The translations under genes were made by a program, and so were the position numbers. The notes under the pieces were generated by a model. That model ran no database searches, was not told the DNA's origin, and worked only from the letters and a program-made list of their open reading frames with translations. A stretch of DNA of 64,000 nt from Caprella mutica (taxonomy: Eukaryota > Arthropoda > Malacostraca > Amphipoda > Caprellidae), in NCBI GenBank assembly GCA_947561585.1, contig CANNZV010000519.1, positions 186,001-250,000 on the forward strand, read 5' to 3'. How positions within the stretch are numbered: the first letter of the stretch is position 1; each line of letters starts with the position of its first letter. This document shows, in pieces, positions 55,062 through 64,000 of the stretch.

Positions 55062-58000
55062 GTGAAGAACACTGTGTGAAGAACACTGGGAAGGAGACTG
55101 TGTGAAGAACACTGTGAAGGAGACTGTGTGAAGAACACTGTGAAGGAGACTGTGTGAAGAGCACTGTGAAGGAGACTGTGTGAAGAGCACTGTGAAGGAG
55201 ACTGTGTGAAGAGCACTGTGTGAAGAACACTGTGAAGAACACTGTGAAGGAGACTGTGTGAAGAACACTGTGAAGGAGACTGTGTGAATAACACTGTGAA
55301 GGAGACTGTGTGAAGAGCACTGTGAAGGAGACTGTGTGAAGAGCACTGTGTGAAGAACACTGTGAAGAACACTGTGAAGGAGACTGTGTGAAGAACACTG
55401 TGGAGGAGACTGTGTGAAGAGCACTGTGTGAAGAACACTGTGAAGAACACTGTGAAGGAGACTGTGTGAAGAACACTGTGGAGGAGACTGTGAAGAACAC
55501 TGTGAAGGAGACTGTGTGAAGAACACTGTGAAGGAGACTGTGTGAAGAACACTGTGAAGGAGACTGTGTGAAGAGCACTGTGTGAAGAAAACTGTGAAGA
55601 ACACTGTGAAGGAGACTGTGTGAAGAGCACTGTGTGAAGAACACTGTGAAGAACACTGTGAAGGAGACTGTGTGAAGAACACTGTGAAGGAGACTGTGTG
55701 AAGAGCACTGTGTGAAGAACACTGTGAAGAACACTGTGAAGGAGACTGTGTGAAGAACACTGTGAAGGAGACTGTGTGAAGAACACTGTGAAGGAGACTG
55801 TGTGAAGAACACTGTGAAGGAGACTGTGTGAAGAACACTGTGAAGGAGACTGTGTGAAGAACACTGTGAAGGAGACTGTGTGAAGAGCACTGTGAAGGAG
55901 ACTGTGTGAAGAACACTGTGAAGGAGACTGTGTGAAGAACACTGTGAAGGAGACTGTGTGAAGAGCACTGTGTGAAGAAAACTGTGAAGAACACTGTGAA
56001 GGAGACTGTGTGAAGAGCACTGTGTGAAGAACACTGTGAAGAACACTGTGAAGGAGACTGTGTGAAGAACACTGTGAAGGAGACTGTGTGAAGAGCACTG
56101 TGTGAAGAACACTGTGAAGAACACTGTGAAGGAGACTGTGTGAAGAACACTGTGAAGGAGACTGTGTGAAGAACACTGTGAAGGAGACTGTGTGAAGAGC
56201 ACTGTGAAGGAGACTGTGTGAAGAGCACTGTGTGAAGAACACTGTGAAGAACATTGTGAAGGAGACTGTGTGAAGAACACTGTGAAGGAGACTGTGTGAA
56301 GAACACTGTGAAGGAGACTGTGTGAAGAGCACTGTGAAGGAGACTGTGTGAAGAGCACTGTGAAGGAGACTGTGTGAAGAGCACTGTGTGAAGAACACTG
56401 TGAAGGAGACTGTGTGAAGAACACTGTGGAGGAGACTGTGTGAAGAGCACTGTGTGAAGAACACTGTGAAGGAGACTGTGTGAAGAACACTGTGGAGGAG
56501 ACTGTGAAGAACACTGTGAAGGAGACTGTGTGAAGAACACTGTGAAGTAGACTGTGTGAAGAACTCTGTGAAGGAGACTGTGTGAAGAGCACTGTGAAGG
56601 AGACTGTGTGAAGAGCACTGTGAAGGAGACTGTGTGAAGAGCACTGTGTGAAGAACACTGTGAAGAACACTGTGAAGGAGACTGTGTGAAGAACACTGTG
56701 AAGGAGACTGTGTGAAGAGCACTGTGTGAAGAACACTGTGAAGAACACTGTGAAGGAGACTGTGTGAAGAACACTGTGAAGGAGACTGTGTGAAGAACAC
56801 TGTGAAGGATACTGTGTGAAGAGCACTATGAAGGAGACTGTGTGAAGAGCACTGTGTAAAGAACACTGTGAAGAACACTGTGAAGGAGACTGTGTGAAGA
56901 ACACTGTGGAGGAGACTGTGTGAAGAGCACTGTGTGAAGAACACTGTGAAGAACACTGTGAAGGAGACTGTGTGAAGAACACTGTGGAGGAGACTGTGAA
57001 GAACACTGTGAAGGAGACTGTGTGAAGAACACTGTGGAGGAGACTGTGTGAAGAGCACTGTGTGAAGAACACTGTGAAGAACACTGTGAAGGAGACTGTG
57101 TGAAGAACACTGTGGAGGAGACTGTGAAGAACACTGTGAAGGAGACTGTGTGAAGAACACTGTGAAGGAGACTGTGAAGAACACTGTGAAGGAGACTGTG
57201 TGAAGAACACTGTGAAGGAGACTGTGTGAAGAGCACTGTGAAGGAGACTGTGTGAAGAACACTGTGAAGGAGACTGTGTGAAGAGCACTGTGTGAAGAAC
57301 ACTGTGAAGAACACTGTGAAGAACACTGTGAAGGAGACTGTGTGAAGAGCACTGTGTGAAGAACACTGTGAAGAACACTGTGAAGGAGACTGTGTGAAGA
57401 ACACTGTGGAGGAGACTGTGTGAAGAGCACTGTGTGAAGAGCACTGTGAAGAACACTGTGAAGGAGACTGTGTGAAGAACACTGTGGAGGAGACTGTGTG
57501 AAGAGCACTGTGTGAAGAACACTGTGAAGAACACTGTGAAGGAGACTGTGTGAAGAACACTGTGGAGGAGACTGTGTGAAGAACACTGTGAAGAACACTG
57601 TGAAGGAGACTGTGTGAAGAACACTGTGAAGGAGTCTGTGTGAAGAACACTGTGTGAAGAACATTGTGTGAAGAACATTGTGTGAAGAACACTGTGAAGG
57701 AGACTGTGTGAAGAACACTGTGAAGGAGACTGTGTGAAGAGCACTGTGTGAAGAACACTGTGAAGAACACTGTGAAGGAGACTGTGTGAAGAGCACTGTG
57801 TGAAGAACACTGTGAAGAACACTGTGAAGGAGACTGTGTGAAGAACACTGTGGAGGAGACTGTGTGAAGAGCACTGTGTGAAGAACACTGTGAAGGAGAC
57901 TGTGTGAAGAACACTGTGGAGGAGACTGTGTGAAGAGCACTGTGTGAAGAACACTGTGAAGAACACTGTGAAGGAGACTGTGTGAAGAACACTGTGGAGG

Positions 58001-59291
58001 AGACTGTGTGAAGAACACTGTGAAGAACACTGTGAAGGAGACTGTGTGAAGAACACTGTGTGAAGAACACTGTGTAAAGAACACTGTGTAAAGAACACTG
58101 TGAAGGAGACTGTGTGAAGAACACTGTGTGAAGAACACTGTGTGAAGAACACTGTGAAGGAGACTGTGTGAAGAACACTGTGTGAAGAACACTGTGTGAA
58201 GAACACTGTGTAAAGAACACTGTGTAAAGAACACTGTGAAGAACACTGTGTAAAGAACACTGTGAAGGAGACTGTGTAAAGAACACTGTGTGAAGAACAC
58301 TGTGTGAAGAACACAGTGTAAAGAACACTGTGTGAAGAACACTGTGTGAGGAACACTGTGTAAAGAACACTGTGTGAAGAACACTGTGTAAAGAACACTG
58401 TGTAAAGAACACTGTAAAGAACACTGTGAAGGAGACTGTGTAAAGAACACTGTATAAAGAACACTGTGTGAGGAACACTGTGTAAAGAACACTGTGTAAA
58501 GAACACTGTGTAAAGAACACTGTGTGAGGAACACTGTGTAAAGAACACTGTGTAAAGAACACTGTGTAAAGAACACTGTGTGAAGAACACTGTGTGAAGA
58601 ACACTGTGTGAAGAACACTGTGTGAAGAACACTGTGTGAAGAACACTGTGTAAAGAACACTGTGTAAAGAACACTGTGTAAAGAACACTCTGTAAAGAAC
58701 ACTGTGTAAAGAACACTGTGTGAGGAACACTGTGTAAAGAACACTGTGTGAAGAACACTGTGTGAGGAACACTGTGTAAAGAACACTGTGTAAAGAACAC
58801 TGTGTAAAGAACACTGTGTGAAGAACACTGTGTGAGGAACACTGTGTAAAGAACACTGTGTAAAGAACACTGTGTAAAGAACACTGTGTAAAGAACACTG
58901 TGTGAAGAACACTGTGTGAGGAACACTGTGTAAAGAACACTGTGTAAAGAACACTGTGTAAAGAACACTGTGTAAAGAACACTGTGTGAAGAACACTGTG
59001 TGAGGAACACTGTGTAAAGAACACTGTGTAAAGAACACTGTGTAAAGAACACTGTGTAAAGAACACTGTGTGAAGAACACTGTGTAAAGAACACTGTGTA
59101 AAGAACACTGTGTAAAGAACACTGTGTAAAGAACACTGTGTGAGGAACACTGTGTGAGGAACACTGTGTAAAGAACACTGTGTGAAGAACACTGTGTGAG
59201 GAACACTGTGTGAAGAACACTGTGTAAAGAACACTGTGTGAAGAGCACTGTGTGAAGAACACTGTGCGAAGAGCACTGTGTGAAGAACACT
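55062..59291. repeat. 4.2-kb mixed 12/14-bp minisatellite
   Basis: Built from ACTGTGTGAAGAAC (14 bp), ACTGTGAAGAAC (12 bp) and ACTGTGAAGGAG (12 bp). Two zones: up to about 58030 mainly GAAGGAGACTGTGTGAAG combinations with higher-order blocks; beyond that mainly 14-bp ACTGTGTAAAGAAC/ACTGTGTGAGGAAC. The minus strand of these units has no stop in any frame, so three overlapping frames of up to 1,471 codons (SQCSSHSLLHSVLHTV) stay open together. That argues against a protein. Confidence 0.95.
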
Positions 59292-59526
59292 AGGTTTGCC
59301 CTTTGTTCTAAATACAGGCCAGTAGTCAATTTGACTGCTTGGTAATTCCAATGTTAATTTAGAGTTTTAGACGAATAATTTGATCAAAGCTAGTTAGGCT
59401 ACATAATTCTGTATAGCATCTTTCATTTATTTTATTTATATCACAAAAAACAATCATATATCTATAAATCTTAACAAGAGTTTTCTCGTATAATTAACTA
59501 GGTGATTTGTCAGTATTTCCTTGCAG
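59292..59526. other. Unique DNA, possible 5' flank of pseudogene
   Basis: Unique sequence ending in a pyrimidine-rich TCAGTATTTCCTTGCAG tract that would serve as an acceptor for the next segment. Confidence 0.35.
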
Positions 59527-60185
59527 AAGAAACACTTGTTTTAAGAAACTACCAGACATTAGCTTTGTTGGTCCCCGTTACCAAATGTTCGGAATTCCTT
59601 TTAAATAGATATTGTTAAAGTTCTCGAACTGGCGAGCTGGAAAAGGTACATTGTAGTCAGAAAGAATTCTTCTTGTGAAAAAGATGCACTAATTACTCCC
59701 GACCCGTTTTACCTGGAGGCTATTTAATTCCACATATTTTTTCAGTCCGTCTTCATTTAGAAATAAATATAATGCTACAATGCGACGTAATCTCAGTCAC
59801 AAGCAATTTTTCAAGACGTAGCGCATCTCATTTTTAGAAGTCTTGTTTTGTGTCAGACGGAATTATTCCTATAGAAGTAGTTCAAAAATACAGCGATGGA
59901 TTAAAAGGTTTAAAAGTGCCAAGTCATTGTGATGAATCTGAATGGGGAAATGATTGCTCCTGCACTCCGATTAGTTTGATCAGGTACTACAACCATTCGG
60001 ACCTATTTCGCTAAATCACTAATAACTTGGAGGATAATTAGCAAACCGTATAATATCGTATAGATGTGGTTTTCCATAAGAGAAGTGGAAGAATAATTCA
60101 CAAAGGATATTATTATAGAGAGGAAGGGGCGATTGAAAACGTGACCAGTGAAGTTAAAGGTCTAACAAACTGGTTCCTGAAATGA
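59527..60185 (+). pseudogene. Decayed coding region, unknown protein
   Basis: Seen on the plus strand: (1) after the TTTCCTTGCAG acceptor, RNTCFKKLPDISFVGPRYQ then MFGIPFK to TAG at 59606-59608; (2) frame shifted, IDIVKVLELASWKRYIVV to LITPDPFYLEAI and TAA at 59725; (3) from ATG 59772 one frame runs to TGA at 60183-60185 over about 137 codons, broken by in-frame stops at 59835, 60012, 60039 and 60051. Pieces include GIIPIEVVQKYSDGLKGLK, VPSHCDESEWGNDCSC, FHKRSGRIIHKGYYYREEG and IENVTSEVKGLTNWFLK. Composition is protein-like on both sides of the stops. Inference: a decayed gene or transposon ORF with several lesions, or small exons with introns between. No family is recognised. Confidence 0.35.
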
Positions 60186-61130
60186 AGAAGACACACGTAA
60201 CTTTACACCAAGCAACTCGAAGATAAAGATAAAAAGAAAGTGGAAAGTACACTGTGGTTGGTCTACTTGCAGCCAGAACTCACTGTACTGATTGTAGAAA
60301 GCCTATTTATGAAAGAATAAACACTTTTTTTCATATATTTTCTACAAATTGAATAATCAAAAATTAGCAAAAAAAAAATTAGCAAAAAAAATCTGAAATT
60401 CTATAAAATTAAAAAAAAATCAGATATTTTCTATGCCTAAAATTGACGTTCCTAGAATTTTATTGAAGGAGATTTAAAAAAAGGTGTCATTTTTACAATA
60501 TACTCTGGTGATGTTTCAGTAAAAGATTGCTAGATTAAAACAAACAATTCCAAATATGGAGTATTGTTTAATTTGATTTTATACAAAAAATTCCAATTAT
60601 ATATCAGTCTCCCCTACACTTGGTTCATAGAAAACATTGCGGCTTACAGGGAATCGTTTTCTATGACTCTAATCTTATAAAAAACGACGTAAGTTGTTGA
60701 CTATTTCAAACAATAAATTGATTTAACTATTTTACATCTTTTTTCACTAACTATTTCATACACAAAGTAATTATAATATTGATTATTTAAAATCACGAGC
60801 ATTGTTCATAAACTGAATAAACTTAGATAAATATCCATTGTTTATTTTTATTGAAGTCCCCCATAAAAATGATCATATAAAGAGCTTTCTAATCCTCTTT
60901 ACAGCTTTTAATCATATATCTTTCTATATTTTAAAGTTCCATTACTACTCTAGGCATTGGCACATGAAGACGTGTGTACGTACACCGTGAAACCGGGTCT
61001 GAGGCAGGTACAAAAAGTGTCTATCACAGACATGCAGTTAAATGACCTCTTGTTTTGAAGGTCGAGAACGGGCCCTAGAGATTCCTAGCATGCTTCTATA
61101 TGTAGGGGAGCTGCGGTGACTGAACTGAGA
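60186..61130. other. AT-rich DNA, no gene seen
   Basis: Unique AT-rich sequence with A-runs at 60360-60420. A GC-richer stretch at 60960-61100 (ACGTGTGTACGTACACCG) has no open frame worth calling. Confidence 0.45.
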
Positions 61131-61480
61131 ATATGGGGGGGGGGGAGGTGGGAATGGGGGGTTTAAGTGGGAATGGGGGTGGAGGATGGGGTGGGAATGG
61201 GGGGAATGGGGGTTTAAATGGGAATGGGGTGGAGGATGGGGTGGGAATGGGGGTTTAAGTGGGAATGGGGGTGGAGGATGGGGTGGGAATGGGGGTTTAA
61301 ATGGGAATGGGGTGGAGGATGGGGTGGGAATGGGGGTTTAAATGGGAATGGGGTGGAGGATGGGTGGGAATGGGGGTTTAAATGAGAATGGGGTGGAGGA
61401 TGGGGTGGGAATGGGGGTGGGGGTGGTTGAAGTGGGAATGGAGGTGTGTGGGAATGAGAGTTTAAGTGGGAATTGGATAA
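61131..61480 (+). repeat. G-rich minisatellite, about 41-bp units
   Basis: Units such as GGGGTTTAAATGGGAATGGG plus GTGGAGGATGGGGTGGGAAT, with a run of G at the start (61135-61145). Four or more G-runs of 3-5 lie within most 40-bp stretches, so G-quadruplex folding is plausible on the plus strand. Confidence 0.9.
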
Positions 61481-61735
61481 ATGGGAACGAGAAATGTGTG
61501 AAAAAACCTAAAGATTAAAATGGCATCAGTATCAACATATGCATTGTAAACATTCCGGTTACAACATCCAATTTCAATAGCCTATAATAATTAAATATTT
61601 ATTACATCACGGTCTATTATAAATTAAAGCTATTAAATAAATTAATACTTCCTCTAGCACTGTATTAGTCATTATATGTTTTACTTTCCTTGTAAGTAAT
61701 TCGATCTGTTACATTATTCGTTATTTATTTATTTA
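61481..61735. other. AT-rich DNA, no gene seen
   Basis: Unique AT-rich interval. No gene. Confidence 0.4.
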
Positions 61736-61881
61736 GGGTAAGTTCTGAGTTGCCGAACGGTTCCGCATTTTCGATTATGTGAGAAAAATAATATGTGATA
61801 ATTAAAATAGAAGTTAAATCATTTTTATATATTTTTTTTAAATCGAAAATAATGAACTGTCCAATAACTCGTAACTTACCC
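61736..61881. mobile_element. Family B MITE, short form
   Basis: Left TA (61734-61735). GGGTAAGTTCTGAGTTGCCG to CCAATAACTCGTAACTTACC plus C, with CGATTATG arms. No core palindrome. A 72-codon minus frame (61725-61943) crosses it and is a by-product. Confidence 0.85.
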
Positions 61882-62126
61882 TTATACAAGTATAATTTCC
61901 TGTTGATGTTATTTAAAATATTTATTATACTTTTTGTATTCAATTATTGAAATCTGACTTCATTAAAGATGCTAACTTATTAATTATACACCATGCATGT
62001 TCCATTATTTGAATTAACTTAAAGTTAGTGGCAATTTAAGCATTGAATTTGAAAAGTGAATATAATTAACAGCTTTACTGAGGTTAATAAAGTAAGTTAA
62101 TTTCTCTAACTTTACTACAGTTCAAT
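61882..62126. other. AT-rich DNA, no gene seen
   Basis: Unique AT-rich stretch with CTTTACT(G/A)(A/C)(G/A)GTT words. No gene. Confidence 0.4.
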
Positions 62127-62779
62127 GAAAAGCAACTCATTCTTGAAAAGCAACTCATTCATGAAGAGCCACCTCATTCATTAAAAGCCACCTCATTCTT
62201 GAAAAACCACTTCATTCTTGAAAAGCCACCTCATTCATGAAAAACCACCTCATTCTCTAAAAGCCACCTCATTCATGAAAAGCCACCTCATTCATGAAAA
62301 GCCACCTCATTCATGAAAAGCCACCTCATTCTTAAAAAGCCACCTCATTCTTAAAAAGCCACCTCATTCTTGAAAAGCCACCTCATTCTTGAAAAGCCAC
62401 CTCATTCATGAAAAACCACCTCATTCTCTAAAAGCCACCTCATTCATGAAAAGCCACCTCATTCATGAAAAGCCACCTCATTCTTAAAAAGCCACCTCAT
62501 TCTTAAAAAGCCACCTCATTCTTAAAAAGCCACCTCATTCTTAAAAAGCCACCTCATTCTTAAAAAGCCACCTCATTCTTAAAAAGCCACCTCATTCTTA
62601 AAAAGCCACCTCATTCTTAAAAAGCCACCTCATTCTTAAAAAGCCACCTCATTCTTAAAAAGCCACCTCATTCTTAAAAAGCCACCTCATTCTTAAAAAG
62701 CCACCTCATTCTTGAAAAGCCACCTCATTCTTGAAAAGCCACCTCATGAAAAACCACCTCATTCTTGAAAAACCACCTG
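62127..62779 (+). repeat. 19-bp minisatellite, about 34 units
   Basis: The unit is AAAAGCCACCTCATTCTTG. Subtypes CATTCATG, CATTCTTA and CATTCTCT are arranged in blocks: a CATG-rich block recurs at about 62230 and 62405, and a long homogeneous CTTAAAAAG block follows at 62465-62700. Confidence 0.95.
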
Positions 62780-62817
62780 TGAGAAATTAAAGCTAGCTTG
62801 ATGTCTTAGAATGTACA

Positions 62818-64000
62818 GTCAGAGAAAAGAGTCACTGTGATGATGTACTATCAGAGAAAAAAGAGTCACAGTGACTCTTTCTCTGATAGTACATCATCAC
62901 AGTGACTCTTTCTCTGATAATACATCATCACAGTGACTCTTTTCTCTGATAGTACATCATCACAGTGACTCTTTTCTCTGATAGTACATCATCACAGTGA
63001 CTCTTTTCTCTGATAGTACACCATCACAGTGACTCTTTTCTCTGATAGTACACCATCACAGTGACTCTTTTCTCTGATAGTACACCATCACAGTGACTCT
63101 TTTCTCTGATAGTACACCATCACAGTGACTCTTTTCTCTGATAGTACATCATCACAGTGACTCTTTTCTCTGATAGTACACCATCACAGTGACTCTTTTC
63201 TCTGATAGTACATCATCACAGTGACTCTTTTCTCTGATAGTACATCATCACAGTGACTCTTTTCTCTGATAGTACATCATCACAGTAACTCTTTTCTCTG
63301 ATAGTACATCATCACAGTGACTCTTTTCTCTGATAGTACATCACCACGGTGAATCTTTTCTCTGATAGTACATCATCACTGTGACTCTTTTCTCTGATAA
63401 TACATCACCACAGTGACTCTTTTCTCTGATAGTACATCATCACAGTGACTCTTTTCTCTGATAGTACATCATCACAGTGACTCTTTTCTCTGATAGTACA
63501 TCATCACAGTGACTCTTTTCTCTGATAGTACATCACCACAGTGACTCTTTTCTCTGATAGTACATCATCACAGTGACTCTTTTCTCTGATAGTACATCAT
63601 CACAGTGACTCTTTTCTCTGATAGTACATCACCACAGTGACTCTTTTCTCTGATAGTACATCATCACAGTGACTCTTTTCTCTGATAGTACATCACCACA
63701 GTGACTCTTTTCTCTGATAGTACATCACCACAGTGACTCTTTTCTCTGATAGTACATCACCACAGTGACTCTTTTCTCTGATAGTACATCACCACAGTGA
63801 CTCTTTTCTCTGATAGTACATCACCACAGTGACTCTTTTCTCTGATAGTACATCACCACAGTGACTCTTTTCTCTGATAGTACATCATCACAGTGACTCT
63901 TTTCTCTGATAGTACATCACCACAGTGACTCTTTTCTCTGATAGTACATCATCACAGTGACTCTTTTCTCTGATAGTACATCACCACAGTGACTCTTTTC
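62818..64000 (+). repeat. 33-bp minisatellite, opens with an inverted unit, runs off the window
   Basis: The unit is TTTCTCTGATAGTACATCAT plus CACAGTGACTCTT. About 35 units, with CACC/CATC and ATCATC/ACCATC variants. The first 50 bp (62818-62869) are in the opposite orientation, forming a head-to-head hairpin with the first direct unit. The right boundary lies outside the window. Confidence 0.95.

Noticed and set aside
54914..59351. Three overlapping minus-strand frames of 581-1,471 codons
   Set aside because: All three frames are open at once because the 12/14-bp units lack stops on that strand. The period changes between 12 and 14 bp, which would scramble any protein frame.
7971..64000. 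CRISPR arrays
   Set aside because: The arrays are back-to-back repeats without unique spacers of constant length, no cas genes are present, and the sequence is of eukaryotic type.
1..64000. tRNA genes and other structured RNAs
   Set aside because: I could not see paired A/B-box motifs with a cloverleaf by eye. A covariance-model search would be needed to exclude them.

Overview
The window looks like non-coding, AT-rich nuclear DNA of an invertebrate animal. The low GC, the dense TA-flanked miniature inverted-repeat elements (MITEs), the long minisatellites and the lack of compact coding all point that way. An arthropod is plausible, but nothing here fixes the phylum or species. No intact gene is visible. 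There is no rRNA, no CRISPR array, no prokaryotic operon, and no tRNA that I could recognise by eye.

Roughly 25 kb of the 64 kb (my estimate from summed array lengths) is tandem repeat with units of 12 to 60 bp. The largest arrays are a 15-bp array (20641-24228), a 45-bp array (24965-29309) and a mixed 12/14-bp array (55062-59291). Other arrays lie at 7971-8979 (51 bp), 13071-13781 (28 bp), 14975-15372, 17581-18642 (60 bp), 19060-19340 (41 bp), 19454-20157 (28 bp), 29670-30174 (34 bp), 33556-34530, 36616-37171 (35 bp), 41207-41517 (25 bp), 43236-44315 (19 bp), 44437-45400 (15 bp), 46317-46588 (34 bp), 61131-61480 (G-rich), 62127-62779 (19 bp) and 62818-64000 (33 bp, running off the end). The very long open frames here, up to about 1,470 codons, are by-products of these arrays: their units lack stop codons or are multiples of three.

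Between the arrays are many small palindromic elements in a few families, named here by letter. A has TIR GGGTTGTGACAATATGC, four copies. B has TIR GGGTAAGTTACGAATTATCG, about 22 full or partial copies. C has TIR AGGGCCGTACACACGTAGGG, four copies. D has CACTG ends and is rich in GAGTCA, two copies. F has TIR CAGTAGAAATCCTCTATAG, six copies. G has a TTATGGTGGGGCCATAGAAG arm. E, H, I and J are further inverted-repeat or dispersed elements. A, B and F are flanked by TA, as expected for Tc1/mariner/pogo-type non-autonomous elements. One C copy has TTA on both sides, as expected for PIF/Harbinger.

The most interesting pattern is that families F and G grow into minisatellites from their own terminal arms. 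The same palindromic F core occurs with no array (5880, 39731), with an array on one side only (20484, 44328), or with arrays on both sides in opposite orientation (34942-35692). In each case the 15-bp array unit is the TIR motif. Family G does the same with a 34/35-bp unit, from a 62-bp minimal copy (7554) to arrays with an inverted cap (36616, 49598). Families B and C have unrelated ends but share the same internal palindrome (TTGGTATCCATGATACC and its complement), which suggests module exchange.

Coding traces are few and weak. A terminal-exon-like stretch at 54608-54732 (minus) shares 36 identical bases with one at 24644-24679 (plus). A decayed reading frame lies at 59527-60185 (plus). There are single exon-like pieces at 54923-55058 and 48381-48452. 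None could be assigned to a known family.
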